A stretch of 64,000 nt of DNA from Planktophila sp965267775 (lineage in GTDB: Bacteria > Actinomycetota > Actinomycetes > Nanopelagicales > Nanopelagicaceae), in the NCBI GenBank assembly GCA_965267775.1, contig OZ254140.1, positions 1,302,001-1,366,000 on the forward strand. Reading direction: 5' to 3'. The notes under the pieces were generated by a model. It made no database searches. It was not told where the DNA came from and saw only the letters and a list, made by a program, of their open reading frames with translations. Of the stretch, positions 26,742-36,230 are shown piece by piece. Made by a program: the position numbers and the translations under genes. Within the stretch, counting starts at the first letter, position 1, and every line of letters starts with the position of its first letter.

Positions 26742-28351
26742 TTATCGCCGACCTCCTGATATCCCGTAGTCCACACACCACTTTGATCAAGATCTTGCAC
26801 AATGCGCTTACGCCAGAGATCACTAGTCTCTGGGAAATCTTCACGCCAGTGAGAACCACGAGTCTCCTGGCGAATAAGTGCTGCTTTAAGAATTGCTTGA
26901 GCTAATTGGAAGAGGTTTGTCGCCTCCCATGCCTCAACACAAGGTTCGGTGCTTCGACGATCTTCAATACGCGTTAGGTCAGCACTTGTCTTGAGTAGTG
27001 AATCTGAAGAACGTAAAACTCCTGCGCCTCGGCTCATAGAATTCTGAAGATCTGCACGAACGCGAGGATCGAGAAGAATTTCACGTGATGCATTCTCAAC
27101 TGGCGCTCCAGGTTCTGGAGTATGTGCAGCGATATCGGCCGCGATACGGGCGCTAAATACCAATCCTTCTAGAAGTGAATTTGATGCGAGGCGATTTGCT
27201 CCGTGAACACCTGAGCAGGCTGTCTCTCCACAGGCATAGAGCCCAGGAACGCTGGTGCGGCCATTGAGATCAACGCGAACACCACCTGATGCGTAATGTG
27301 AAGCAGGAGCAACAGGAATGAGCTCCTTCATCGGATCAATATTGTGCGCAATACATGATGCGTAGATTGTTGGAAAGCGCTTCTCAAACCCCTCGATATG
27401 ACGGACATCGAGCCAGACGTGATGAGCGCCTGTCTCATTCATGACTCGCATACTTGCAATTGCAACGACATCACGTGGAGCAAGTTCAGCTAAGGGATGT
27501 AGCCCTTGCATAAAGCGATTGCCTTTGTCATCTAAGAGATAGGCGCCTTCACCACGTACCGCTTCAGAGATCAACGGTTGTTGTCCCTTTGAGTTATCAC
27601 CAAGCCATAGAACGGTGGGATGGAATTGAATGAACTCAACATCAGCAACCTTTGCACCAGCGCGAAGAGCAAGTGCTACTCCATCTCCGGTTGAGACTGA
27701 TGGATTCGTTGTCTGAGCAAATACCTGACCAAGTCCACCGGTTGCGAGAACAACTGCTTTAGCAAGTGCGCGACCAACTCCATCTCGGCTACCTGCACCG
27801 ATGACGTGGAGCGTGACGCCACAGACTTCACCATCTTCATCTTTCAGCGCATCGAGAACGAGCGCGTGTTCGACAACTTCAATCTCTGGATCGTTATGTA
27901 CAGCAGCAAGAAGTGCACGTGATACTTCAGCGCCAGTTGCATCTCCTCCTGCATGGATAATTCGATTTCGGTGGTGACCACCTTCACGGGTAAGTGAAAT
28001 TTCACCTGAAGCTTCAGTATCAAACTTCGCACCGCGCTCAATCAACTTACGAACTGCCTCTGGTCCTTCTGTAACTAGGACTCGAACCGCAGTTGCATCG
28101 CAGAGACCAGCACCAGCTTCTAAAGTATCTGCCAAATGTTCTTCAGGTGAATCTCCTTCACCGAGAGCTGCAGCAATTCCGCCCTGCGCCCACTTTGTAG
28201 AACCTTCATCGACGCGAGCTTTTGTGACAAGGAGAACTGATAAACCATAAGTGCGGCATTGGAGGGCAGTTGTAAGCCCAGCGATTCCAGATCCCACAAC
28301 AATGACATCTGCTGTTGCAGTCCATCCCGGAGCAGGGGCAAGTAACTTCAT
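26738..28351 (-). CDS. nadB: L-aspartate oxidase
   Basis: 537-residue flavoprotein of the succinate dehydrogenase/fumarate reductase family. FAD-binding VIVVGSGIAGLTTAL starts at residue ~15. HPTVLW, SEAVRGEGAYL and the second FAD loop PGLYACGETACSGVHGANR are visible, with a helical C-terminal domain. It oxidises aspartate to iminoaspartate for quinolinate synthesis. The ATG overlaps the panC stop (TAATG) and its end overlaps nadC. Confidence 0.95.
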   Translation of the reverse strand: MKLLAPAPGWTATADVIVVGSGIAGLTTALQCRTYGLSVLLVTKARVDEGSTKWAQGGIAAALGEGDSPEEHLADTLEAGAGLCDATAVRVLVTEGPEAVRKLIERGAKFDTEASGEISLTREGGHHRNRIIHAGGDATGAEVSRALLAAVHNDPEIEVVEHALVLDALKDEDGEVCGVTLHVIGAGSRDGVGRALAKAVVLATGGLGQVFAQTTNPSVSTGDGVALALRAGAKVADVEFIQFHPTVLWLGDNSKGQQPLISEAVRGEGAYLLDDKGNRFMQGLHPLAELAPRDVVAIASMRVMNETGAHHVWLDVRHIEGFEKRFPTIYASCIAHNIDPMKELIPVAPASHYASGGVRVDLNGRTSVPGLYACGETACSGVHGANRLASNSLLEGLVFSARIAADIAAHTPEPGAPVENASREILLDPRVRADLQNSMSRGAGVLRSSDSLLKTSADLTRIEDRRSTEPCVEAWEATNLFQLAQAILKAALIRQETRGSHWREDFPETSDLWRKRIVQDLDQSGVWTTGYQEVGDK

Positions 28352-29124
28352 TACTTCTCCTCGCTCTTCACAGCCATATTGTCGAGCAAACGGATGCCAT
28401 TAATCCAACCGGCGACGATTGCACGCGTAAATTCGCTCGCTTCGGTAGGGGCTAAGAAAGTCTTCTCATCGATGTAGTCGGCATAATCAACGGTGAGCGC
28501 AGGTTCGCTTGCAAGGATTGAGCGGAGCTCTTCCTCGCTCTTGGACTCACGGAGCGCTTGAGAGATTATCTTCGCTGCAATGCGATCTTGAGGATCGAGT
28601 CGAACATTGCGTGATGACATTGCCAATCCATCGATCTCGCGAATGATTGGAGCAGCGATAATTTCCACTTCAGCTGCAATCTCGCGAATGAGAGCCAATT
28701 GCTGAAAATCTTTCTCGCCAAAGATTGCGACTTTAGGTTTTACTAAATCAAAGAGTCGTCGAACAACTGTCACCACGCCATCAAAGTGACCTGGGCGAGA
28801 GGAGCCTTCGTAGAGAGCCGCTATAGGGCCGGCAGTAATTGTTGGAAAGCCCTCTGGATAAATCTCTTCATATGTTGGAAACCAGAGATGCGTGACACCA
28901 AATTCTTCAGCGAGCTCAATATCTCGCTCCGGTGTTCGCGGATACTTCTCTAGATCTTCCTTATTTTCGAATTGAAGTGGATTTACATAAATGCTTGCAA
29001 CCACATCGCTTGAATATTGCGATGCGATCTTAAAGAGAGAGCCGTGACCAGCATGAAGTGCGCCCATTGTCGGAACAAAAGCGCAGGCAGAAGGAAGCTC
29101 TTGTGCGTTCTTTACTACCTTCAT
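28351..29124 (-). CDS. panC: Pantothenate synthetase
   Basis: 257-residue enzyme with the HIGH-type nucleotide-binding motif in VPTMGALHAGHGSL, the conserved FGEKDFQQLALI and the downstream SSRNVRL (KMSKS-equivalent region). It condenses pantoate and beta-alanine using ATP. AAGGA lies eight bases before the ATG. The 51-base gap to folK is the largest in this operon run. Confidence 0.95.
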   Translation of the reverse strand: MKVVKNAQELPSACAFVPTMGALHAGHGSLFKIASQYSSDVVASIYVNPLQFENKEDLEKYPRTPERDIELAEEFGVTHLWFPTYEEIYPEGFPTITAGPIAALYEGSSRPGHFDGVVTVVRRLFDLVKPKVAIFGEKDFQQLALIREIAAEVEIIAAPIIREIDGLAMSSRNVRLDPQDRIAAKIISQALRESKSEEELRSILASEPALTVDYADYIDEKTFLAPTEASEFTRAIVAGWINGIRLLDNMAVKSEEK

Positions 29125-29175
29125 GGCTCCAGTCCTTTCAGGTACCGGGCTAGCAGATGTTGTAAGTCTAAAGCG

Positions 29176-29622
29176 TTATGGCAATTGCTCCAAAAGGTCA
29201 GAGATCTTTCCATGTGTGAGCAGAATTGCATCAGGCTCAACTTGCGACCATGGCTCTAGAACAAAGCGGCGTTCATGAGCACGTGGGTGTGGGAGGAGCA
29301 ATTCATCTGCATAACTCAAGAGACTTCCATATTGAATGAGATCCAGGTCAATTGTGCGAGGACCCCAATGCTCAATTCGTTCACGCCCAAGCACCTTCTC
29401 AACTCCATGTAAGAGAGCGAGCAAGTCAGCAGCTGGTAGCTCTGATTCTGCAATGCAGATTGCATTGAGGTAATCGGGTTGTTCTGGGCCACCTACCGGT
29501 GCAGTGGTGAAATAGCTTGATACGGCGCTGACTTCGAGTGATTCTTTGAGAAGAGCTATGGCGAGATCCATCTGCTCTCTCGGATCTCCGATATTTGCAC
29601 CGAGTGCGATTACCGCCTTCAT
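29176..29622 (-). CDS. folK: 2-amino-4-hydroxy-6-hydroxymethyldihydropteridine pyrophosphokinase
   Basis: 148-residue HPPK. N-terminal ALGANIGDPREQMD and signature GPRTIDLDLIQYG are visible, with LLLPHPRAHERRFVLEPW near the end. It pyrophosphorylates hydroxymethyl-dihydropterin for folate synthesis. It overlaps folB by 4 bases. Confidence 0.95.
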   Translation of the reverse strand: MKAVIALGANIGDPREQMDLAIALLKESLEVSAVSSYFTTAPVGGPEQPDYLNAICIAESELPAADLLALLHGVEKVLGRERIEHWGPRTIDLDLIQYGSLLSYADELLLPHPRAHERRFVLEPWSQVEPDAILLTHGKISDLLEQLP

Positions 29623-29981
29623 GGGCGAGTGATTGTCACTGCGATATCCGTGACGCTCTCACTTACAGGAGCAGATGGTTTGTGAACTGTGACGGCTATA
29701 GCAAGTACGGCAGGAAAGTTTTCGCGGATTGTGTCGGCGATAAATCCGGCAAGACGTTCGATGAGATCAAATTGCAACTTTTCAATCGCCTCTTTCGCAA
29801 TCGCTGTAAGCAGACCGTAATCAACAGAATCAGCAAGAAGATCGCTATTGCTTGCAGCGGTGAGATCAATATCGATATCAAGATCGACATAGAAATCTTG
29901 GCCATCGCGCTTTTCGAAGTCGAAGACTCCGTGGTATCCAAAGCCCTTGATACCTTTAATAGTTATTTTGTCGTTCATCAC
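29619..29981 (-). CDS. folB: Dihydroneopterin aldolase
   Basis: 120-residue FolB. N-terminal IKGIKGFGYHGVFDFEK contains the family YHGV motif, and the conserved catalytic Lys is in AVTVHKPSAPV. It makes hydroxymethyl-dihydropterin, the FolK substrate. It overlaps folP and folK by 4 bases on each side. Confidence 0.94.
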   Translation of the reverse strand: MMNDKITIKGIKGFGYHGVFDFEKRDGQDFYVDLDIDIDLTAASNSDLLADSVDYGLLTAIAKEAIEKLQFDLIERLAGFIADTIRENFPAVLAIAVTVHKPSAPVSESVTDIAVTITRP

Positions 29982-30730
29982 TTCACCAACTCTACGTGAG
30001 GAGCAACGCTATGAACACGGACTGCCCAGATTCCTGTACCAACTAGTGATTCTGAGATCGCAAGCGTTCCTGCTTCACGCTCATCGGGCGTATCGCCGCC
30101 GATGAAGCGCTTACGAGAGTGGCCAATTAGTACTGGGTAACCAAGTGCCTGAAATTCATCGAGGCGCTTGAGAATCTCCCAGTTATGTTCTGAATCTTTT
30201 GCGAAACCTAAACCTGGATCGAGCACAATATTTTCTCGCTTGATTCCTGCTGCAAGTGCCTTATCCAATTGAATTGTTACCTCTTCAATAACTTCTACGA
30301 CAACATCGTTATAACGAGCCTTCTCATTCATATCTTTTGAATGTCCACGCCAATGCATCAAAATGTATTTACAACCAAGGGATGCAACTGTTGCAAACAT
30401 TTCAGGATCTGCTGCTCCTCCACTGACATCATTAACAATTGATGCACCTGCTTCAATCGCCAAGCGTGCAGTTGATGCCCGCATTGTGTCGATGCTGATA
30501 TCTGCGCCTTTGCCCGCAAGTGCCTTAATCACAGGGATTACACGGCCTTGTTCTTCTGCTTCAGAGACTCGCTCTGCCCCAGGTCGGGTGGATTCGCCGC
30601 CGATGTCGATGATGTCGACACCTTCTTCAATCATTTGAAGTCCCCGAGCAACTGCGTGGTCAAAGGTGAAGTGTTTTCCGCCATCGGCAAAGGAATCCGG
30701 TGTGACATTGAGAATTCCCATTACAAGCAT
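29978..30730 (-). CDS. folP: Dihydropteroate synthase
   Basis: 250-residue TIM-barrel enzyme. Signatures: GILNVTPDSFADGG, DIGGESTRPGA, DPGLGFAKDSEHN, GHSRKRFIG. It joins para-aminobenzoate to the pterin diphosphate and is the sulfonamide target in the family. It lies 14 bases after folE, and AAGG eight bases before the ATG may serve as ribosome-binding site. The protein starts almost at the first core strand, so it has no N-terminal extension. Confidence 0.95.
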   Translation of the reverse strand: MLVMGILNVTPDSFADGGKHFTFDHAVARGLQMIEEGVDIIDIGGESTRPGAERVSEAEEQGRVIPVIKALAGKGADISIDTMRASTARLAIEAGASIVNDVSGGAADPEMFATVASLGCKYILMHWRGHSKDMNEKARYNDVVVEVIEEVTIQLDKALAAGIKRENIVLDPGLGFAKDSEHNWEILKRLDEFQALGYPVLIGHSRKRFIGGDTPDEREAGTLAISESLVGTGIWAVRVHSVAPHVELVK

Positions 30731-30744
30731 TATTTAGCCTTAAA

Positions 30745-31362
30745 TTAATTTGTGCGATTGGTGATGAGACTGATTGCTTCGGCACGTGTTGCTGGATCAC
30801 GTAGAACTCCACGGACTGCAGATGTCGTGGTGCGAGCTTGTGACTTACGTACTCCGCGCATAGACATGCAGAGATGCTCGCAATCGATAATCACAATAAC
30901 GCCCATTGGTTTGAGAATCTCGACCATCGCATCTGCGATTTGTGTAGTAAGACGTTCTTGAACCTGAGGGCGACGTGCGTAGAGATCAACGAGGCGAGCT
31001 ACCTTTGAGAGACCAGTGATTTTTCCGCTAGGGATATATCCGACATGTGCAACGCCATGAAATGGTGTGAGGTGATGTTCGCAGTGCGAGAAGACTTCGA
31101 TATCTCGGATAATGACGAGCTCTTCATGGCCAATATCAAAGGTAGTTGTTAAGACATCCTCTGGTCGCTGCCATAGCCCTTCAAAGTTCTCTTTAAATGC
31201 ACGAGCAACTCGAGCAGGTGTCTCTTGAAGTCCCTCGCGATCTGGGTTCTCGCCAAGTGCGAGAAGTAGTTCACGAACAGCTTTCTCAGCGCGCTCCTGA
31301 TCGTATGGTGCGCTAGCGCGACCATCTTCAGGGCTCATTGAGATTGAGCTGATATCACTCAC
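30745..31362 (-). CDS. folE: GTP cyclohydrolase I
   Basis: 205-residue FolE. The active-site zinc and substrate residues are visible in HCEHHLTPFHGVAHVGYIP and CEHLCMSMRGV, with LQETPARVARA near the N-terminus. First step of pterin synthesis from GTP. Starts 8 bases before the ftsH stop, so ftsH-folE-folP-folB-folK are coupled in the standard actinobacterial order. Confidence 0.96.
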   Translation of the reverse strand: MSDISSISMSPEDGRASAPYDQERAEKAVRELLLALGENPDREGLQETPARVARAFKENFEGLWQRPEDVLTTTFDIGHEELVIIRDIEVFSHCEHHLTPFHGVAHVGYIPSGKITGLSKVARLVDLYARRPQVQERLTTQIADAMVEILKPMGVIVIIDCEHLCMSMRGVRKSQARTTTSAVRGVLRDPATRAEAISLITNRTN

Positions 31363-33430
31363 TGTCAGTTGCCTTCTTCACGCGACGTGCACGCTTTGGC
31401 TTTGTTGCATCCTCTTCATCGGCTGCAGGCGCAACCTTCTCAGTGAGAGCAACAGGTGGAATATCGGAAGGAATACGTGTGAGTGAGCCCGTCCACTTAG
31501 GACGCTCTGGCCACATCACAACATTTGCAAAGATCTCTGCAATCTCTTCCTTATTGATTGTCTCCTTCTCAAGAAGGACGACGACCATCGCATCGAGTGA
31601 TTCACGATTTGCGACCAAGATATCGAAAGCTTCCTGATGGGCATTTTCAATCATCTTGCGGATCTCAGCGTCAATTGTTGCTGCGAGAGACTCTGAATAA
31701 TCACGAGCATGGCCATATTCGCGACCTAAGAATGGCTGAGTTGAATCTCCGCCGAGCTTGATTGCTCCAATAGTCTCGGTCATTCCGTACTGAGTCACCA
31801 TTGCACGAGCAAGCGAAGTAGCTTTCTCGATGTCATTAGAAGCGCCAGTTGAAGGATCATGGAAGATCAACTCCTCTGCAGCGCGACCACCCAGTGAATA
31901 TGCCAACTGATCAAGCAACTGATTGCGAGTAGTTGAGTACTTATCTTCATCAGGAAGCACCATCGTGTATCCCAGTGCGCGACCACGAGGCATGATCGTG
32001 ACCTTATGGACAGGATCTGTATGTGGAAGTGCGCGAGCAACAAGTGCGTGACCTGCTTCGTGATAAGCGGTAACGCGACGTTCTTCCTCTGACATCAATC
32101 GAGTCTTTCGCTGAGGGCCGCCCATTACACGATCGATTGCTTCATCGAGTTGAGGATTTGTAATCGCCTTCTTGCCTTCACGTGCTGCTAAGAGCGCCGC
32201 CTCATTGAGAACATTTGCAAGATCTGCACCAGTAAAACCAGGAGTACGTCGCGCATATGCAACGAGATCAACATCTTCTGAGATTGGCTTGTTCTTTGCA
32301 TGAACCTTAAGAATGTCGCCACGACCCTTGAGGTCTGGGCGATCGACAGGAATCTGACGATCGAAACGACCTGGACGCAAAAGTGCAGGGTCGAGAACAT
32401 CAGGACGGTTTGTTGCAGCGATAAGAATTACCTGGCCATTTGCTTCGAAGCCATCCATCTCAACGAGTAACTGGTTAAGAGTCTGTTCGCGCTCATCATG
32501 ACCGCCACCCATACCTGTTCCGCGTTGACGACCAACTGCATCAATTTCATCTACGAAGATAATTGCAGGTGCATTTGCCTTTGCTTGAGCGAAGAGATCG
32601 CGCACGCGTGCAGCTCCAACGCCCACAAACATCTCAACAAAGTCAGAGCCAGAGATTGAGTAGAAAGGAACCTTTGCTTCGCCTGCAACTGCGCGAGCAA
32701 GAAGTGTCTTACCTGTTCCTGGAGGACCAAAGAGCAGAACGCCCTTTGGAATCTTTGCACCAAGTAGTTGGTACTTCGTTGGATCAGAGAGGAAATCTTT
32801 AATCTCGTCAAGCTCGCCAATTGCCTCATCTGCTCCTGCAACATCAGCGAAAGTATTCTGGGGAACATCAGGGTTTTGCAGCTTGGCACGTGACTTTCCG
32901 AAGCTAAATACGCGATTTCCGCCTTGTGCATTGCTCATCATGAGGAAGAGCAAGAAGCCAATAACAAGAATTGGGCCAAAAGAGAAGAGGAGCGAGACCA
33001 ACATTGATTGAGTCGGTACATCTACATCCCAACCCTTTGCAGGTGGGTTTGCAGTGAGTGCATCAACAATCGTTGGCTCTTGGCGAATTACATAAGATGC
33101 TTCAACTTTAGTTGCGCCCTTAATGGTCTTGCCATCTTTAAGAATGAGTTGAATCTTCTGATCTTTATCGATGAGAAGCGCTGATTTCACATCAGATTGA
33201 GCGATTGCATCAAGAGCTTGTGAAGTCGTGACAACTGTGTAGCGATTTGCAGCGCTAGAAATCTGACCGAAGATTGAAACAGCAAAGATTGCAACGATGA
33301 TCCAGAAGAGTGGTCCGCGGAATATTTTCTGAGCTCGTGTCTTTGGCTCAGCCTTTCCTGTGGGCTTTGTGTTCTTATTCGGTGAAATCTTCTTCAACGG
33401 ATTATTGACCTTCTTCTTTTCGTTGCTCAT
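31355..33430 (-). CDS. ftsH: ATP-dependent zinc metalloprotease FtsH
   Basis: 691-residue membrane AAA+ protease. A basic N-terminal tail precedes TM1 (LFWIIVAIFAVSIFG), an extracytoplasmic domain and TM2 (~residues 145-165). The AAA module has Walker A FGPPGTGKTLLARA, the pore loop MFVGVGAARVRDL, Walker B IIFVDEIDAVGRQR and an SRH region. The zinc site is HEAGH. The C-terminus is Lys/Arg-rich after an acidic patch. It degrades misfolded membrane proteins. It lies 8 bases after hpt. Confidence 0.97.
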   Translation of the reverse strand: MSNEKKKVNNPLKKISPNKNTKPTGKAEPKTRAQKIFRGPLFWIIVAIFAVSIFGQISSAANRYTVVTTSQALDAIAQSDVKSALLIDKDQKIQLILKDGKTIKGATKVEASYVIRQEPTIVDALTANPPAKGWDVDVPTQSMLVSLLFSFGPILVIGFLLFLMMSNAQGGNRVFSFGKSRAKLQNPDVPQNTFADVAGADEAIGELDEIKDFLSDPTKYQLLGAKIPKGVLLFGPPGTGKTLLARAVAGEAKVPFYSISGSDFVEMFVGVGAARVRDLFAQAKANAPAIIFVDEIDAVGRQRGTGMGGGHDEREQTLNQLLVEMDGFEANGQVILIAATNRPDVLDPALLRPGRFDRQIPVDRPDLKGRGDILKVHAKNKPISEDVDLVAYARRTPGFTGADLANVLNEAALLAAREGKKAITNPQLDEAIDRVMGGPQRKTRLMSEEERRVTAYHEAGHALVARALPHTDPVHKVTIMPRGRALGYTMVLPDEDKYSTTRNQLLDQLAYSLGGRAAEELIFHDPSTGASNDIEKATSLARAMVTQYGMTETIGAIKLGGDSTQPFLGREYGHARDYSESLAATIDAEIRKMIENAHQEAFDILVANRESLDAMVVVLLEKETINKEEIAEIFANVVMWPERPKWTGSLTRIPSDIPPVALTEKVAPAADEEDATKPKRARRVKKATDSE

Positions 33431-33438
33431 GTAATGGC

Positions 33439-33990
33439 CTATTCGTACATGTGCTTTGCAAGCACACCAATAAATGAAAGGTTGCGATACTTCTCATCAA
33501 AGTCGAGACCGTAACCGACCACGAAATCCTTTGGGATATCGAAGCCGACATACTTGACATCAACTTCAACCTTCGCCGCCTCTGGCTTACGAAGGATTGT
33601 CAAAATCTTTACATCTGCAGCTCCACGTGATTCTAGGTTTGCCTTGAGCCATGAAAGTGTGAGACCCGTGTCGACGATATCTTCAACGATAAGAACGTTG
33701 CGACCAGTGACATCTGTATCGAGATCCTTAAGAATTCGAACTACGCCTGAAGATTTTGTTCCAGAACCGTAAGATGAAACAGCCATCCAATCCATCTGTA
33801 TATGTGTCTGCATTGCGCGAGTGAGATCTGCCATCGCCATGATTGCGCCCTTGAGAACGCCTACAAGCAAGAGATCCTTACCTTTGTAATCCGCATCCAC
33901 TTGAGCTGCTAACTCTGCAACGCGTGCCTTGAGTTGCTCTTCTGTTGCGATAACGCGCTCTACATCGGTTCCAACTGCTGCAAGATCCAC
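33439..33990 (-). CDS. hpt: Hypoxanthine phosphoribosyltransferase
   Basis: 183-residue type I phosphoribosyltransferase. The PRPP-binding signature is LIVEDIVDTGLTLSWL and the PPi loop is LVGVLKGAIM; KYVGFDIPKDFVVGYGLD is the purine-binding hood. It salvages hypoxanthine and probably guanine. The start is GTG at 33990, supported by AGGAG eight bases upstream. The 39-base gap separates it from tilS. Confidence 0.95.
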   Translation of the reverse strand: MDLAAVGTDVERVIATEEQLKARVAELAAQVDADYKGKDLLLVGVLKGAIMAMADLTRAMQTHIQMDWMAVSSYGSGTKSSGVVRILKDLDTDVTGRNVLIVEDIVDTGLTLSWLKANLESRGAADVKILTILRKPEAAKVEVDVKYVGFDIPKDFVVGYGLDFDEKYRNLSFIGVLAKHMYE

Positions 33991-34029
33991 CGGGTCGCTC
34001 CTAAAGTTCGAGGTCGGTAGGAAAACGCC

Positions 34030-34971
34030 CTACCGCGAGAGGGACAGTCTGCCCGAAATACGCTCAACCTTCACACCGCCGGCCAGGCTCACAGCCCCCT
34101 GCCCCTTCCACGCGCAGATCAGGGCATCAATTGCCCCCACCTGCTCAAAGGTGAGCTGTCCCGGGGTCGCGCCCGCTTCAAGGGCGGCTCTACGAATGAT
34201 TCGGGTGCGGATCGCCTTTGGAAGGGCTGCCAACCGATCACAGTCGAGATCTCCGCTCTCGCGATTGGCCCATTGATCGAGGGCATCTGCATCATCGCGC
34301 AAGAGCGCTGCGGTGCGCACGAGTGCACGCGAAATTCCAGGGTCGAGATGTTCCTCCAAATATGGAATTACCTCACGACGAACTTTGACGCGAGTGAACT
34401 CTGTATTGAGGTTATGTGGGTCGTTCCAGAAATCTAACTTCCACTCTTTACATGCAGCTTCTGTTTCAGCTCGAGTAATAGAGAGAAGTGGTCGAATGTA
34501 AATTCCATTTTCATGCGCCATTGCAGAGAGCGATCTCGCACCAGATCCTCGAGCGAGTCCAAGTAGCACCGTCTCTGCTTGATCATCACGAGTATGACCT
34601 AAGAAGATTTTGACCGCTTTCGTTTCTTGAGCGATCTCCACAAGAGCTGCGTAACGCGCATCACGAGCGCCAGCTTCGATACCGGAGACAAGATCGACCA
34701 GAACTTTCTGAATAATGACTTGACCATATCCGAGCTCCTTCAACTGCTCTGAAACTTTCATCGCTTGTAAATCTGAATTCTCTTGAAGTTGGTGATCGAT
34801 TGTTACTGCGATGGGATTGAGCGCAAGGCCTTTTGCTTCAATGAGAAGAGCGGCTGCAAGTGCGAGTGAATCTGCGCCACCTGAGATAGCAACAAGAAAT
34901 GCATCTCCCGCTTCAAGCTCTGCGAGAAATGGCTTAACAGCGTTACGGAGCAAGACCGTCGCATCAACCAT
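34030..34971 (-). CDS. tilS: tRNA(Ile)-lysidine synthase
   Basis: 313-residue TilS. The N-type ATP pyrophosphatase motif is AISGGADSLALAAAL near residue 28, and LGHTRDDQAETVLLGLARGSG is the conserved tRNA/ATP site. It modifies C34 of tRNA-Ile(CAU) to lysidine. It is shorter than the E. coli protein, with only part of the C-terminal substrate domain, as usual for actinobacteria. It lies 4 bases after the NlpC/P60 gene and no ribosome-binding site is visible, which suggests coupling. Confidence 0.94.
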   Translation of the reverse strand: MVDATVLLRNAVKPFLAELEAGDAFLVAISGGADSLALAAALLIEAKGLALNPIAVTIDHQLQENSDLQAMKVSEQLKELGYGQVIIQKVLVDLVSGIEAGARDARYAALVEIAQETKAVKIFLGHTRDDQAETVLLGLARGSGARSLSAMAHENGIYIRPLLSITRAETEAACKEWKLDFWNDPHNLNTEFTRVKVRREVIPYLEEHLDPGISRALVRTAALLRDDADALDQWANRESGDLDCDRLAALPKAIRTRIIRRAALEAGATPGQLTFEQVGAIDALICAWKGQGAVSLAGGVKVERISGRLSLSR

Positions 34972-34975
34972 ATTC

Positions 34976-36175
34976 TTAAACTCGACCGCCGAAAGGCATG
35001 AGTCCCTTAACAGAGTAAATGCTTGAGTAGAGAAGTCCTGCTCCCTTTGAATTTGCCTCCCACATCATTCCGCCACCCGCGTAAATTGTGATGTGGTGAA
35101 TTGTTGAGATTGTTCCCTTATATGAATAGAAGAGAAGGTCTCCAGGTTGAAGCTGTGTAAGTGGAACGTGGTAGGTATAACCAGCGTAGAGCGCTGAGTT
35201 GAGGCGATCCCAATTTGGCCAGTTCAATCCTGCTGCGCGATATGAGGCAAAGACAAGTCCTGAACAGTCGAAGGTATTTGGACCTTGAGTACCCCATACA
35301 TATGGCTTGCGCGCCTGCACCTGCTTCTTCGCAAAGGCAACTGCAGCAAGTCTCTGTGACTCAGTTGTTCGAATTGTCGAACGCCCCTTGAATCCCTTAT
35401 CCGGCCAGACCTTTGCCTGATTAATTGTTGTTGCAGCGGTGTTGGCTTGGCTCTCTTCGAGAAGTGCGAGCTGGCGCTGTTGTTCAAGTGTGACGCGAAC
35501 ATTCTTCGCTTTAGCGAGCTCGGCAATCAGGGCATCCTGAACTTTGCGAAGTTTATCTACTTCTTTCTGCTGAAGCGCTTGTGCATCATCTGCAACCTTC
35601 TTTGCTGCTGCAACCTTTGCAGTTGCTGCAGCTTGAATTGCGCGAGCTTCATCTGCCTTCTTCTTTGCTTCGCGCGCAACAATTTCTGCTGCTTTAAAGC
35701 GAGCAAGTGCCGTGGAATTGCGAGCACCTAAAGTGTTCAGCGTAGAAAGTTGATCAACAATTTCTTGTGGACCATTTGCGCTGAGCAAAGGTTGAATATC
35801 ACTAAGGCTCCCACCCATGATGTATGCGTTCGATGCCATCTTTCCAATTGTTTTATGAGCCTCTGAAACAGCCAGCGCCGTCTCTGCCGCATGCTTTGCC
35901 GCTGCATTTGCAGCAGCAGTTGCAGTATTGAGCTCCTGTTGTGCTTTTAGGTAGAGCGCACGCGCTGCATTCGCCTTAGCCGTTAATTGGCGCAGCGTCT
36001 GATTTGCGGCTGCTAACTTCTTTGCAGCAGCATCAGCCGCCTTCTTCTTGGCAGCCTCTGCCGCCTTCGCCGCTTCAATCTCTGCAAGAGTTGGCTTTGG
36101 CTTTGCTATCGCAGGTGTTGTAGCAAGGGTCAGCGCACCCATGAGGGCAAGAGCTATCAAAGGCTTACGGCGCAT
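34976..36175 (-). CDS. Secreted NlpC/P60 peptidoglycan hydrolase (RipA-like)
   Basis: 399-residue exported protein. Signal peptide: PLIALALMGALTLATTPAIA. A very Ala/Lys-rich coiled coil covers residues ~28-240 (AAKAAEAAKKKAADAAAKK and similar). The C-terminal NlpC/P60 domain has catalytic Cys in NTFDCSGLVF and His in IHHITIYAGGG. It probably cleaves the D-Glu-mDAP stem peptide bond, with the coiled coil giving autoinhibition or septal targeting as in RipA. It heads a long leftward run of cofactor genes and has its own leaderless promoter. Confidence 0.9.
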   Translation of the reverse strand: MRRKPLIALALMGALTLATTPAIAKPKPTLAEIEAAKAAEAAKKKAADAAAKKLAAANQTLRQLTAKANAARALYLKAQQELNTATAAANAAAKHAAETALAVSEAHKTIGKMASNAYIMGGSLSDIQPLLSANGPQEIVDQLSTLNTLGARNSTALARFKAAEIVAREAKKKADEARAIQAAATAKVAAAKKVADDAQALQQKEVDKLRKVQDALIAELAKAKNVRVTLEQQRQLALLEESQANTAATTINQAKVWPDKGFKGRSTIRTTESQRLAAVAFAKKQVQARKPYVWGTQGPNTFDCSGLVFASYRAAGLNWPNWDRLNSALYAGYTYHVPLTQLQPGDLLFYSYKGTISTIHHITIYAGGGMMWEANSKGAGLLYSSIYSVKGLMPFGGRV

Positions 36176-36181
36176 TATTCA

Positions 36182-36187
36182 AGAATA
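36182..36187 (-). promoter_or_regulatory. -10 element of leaderless promoter for the NlpC/P60-tilS-hpt-ftsH run
   Basis: Minus-strand TATTCT, six bases, ATG at 36175. Confidence 0.6.
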
Positions 36188-36230
36188 ATTGAGAGAGGGC
36201 AGCTACGCACTGCCAACTCGCCAGGTGTCG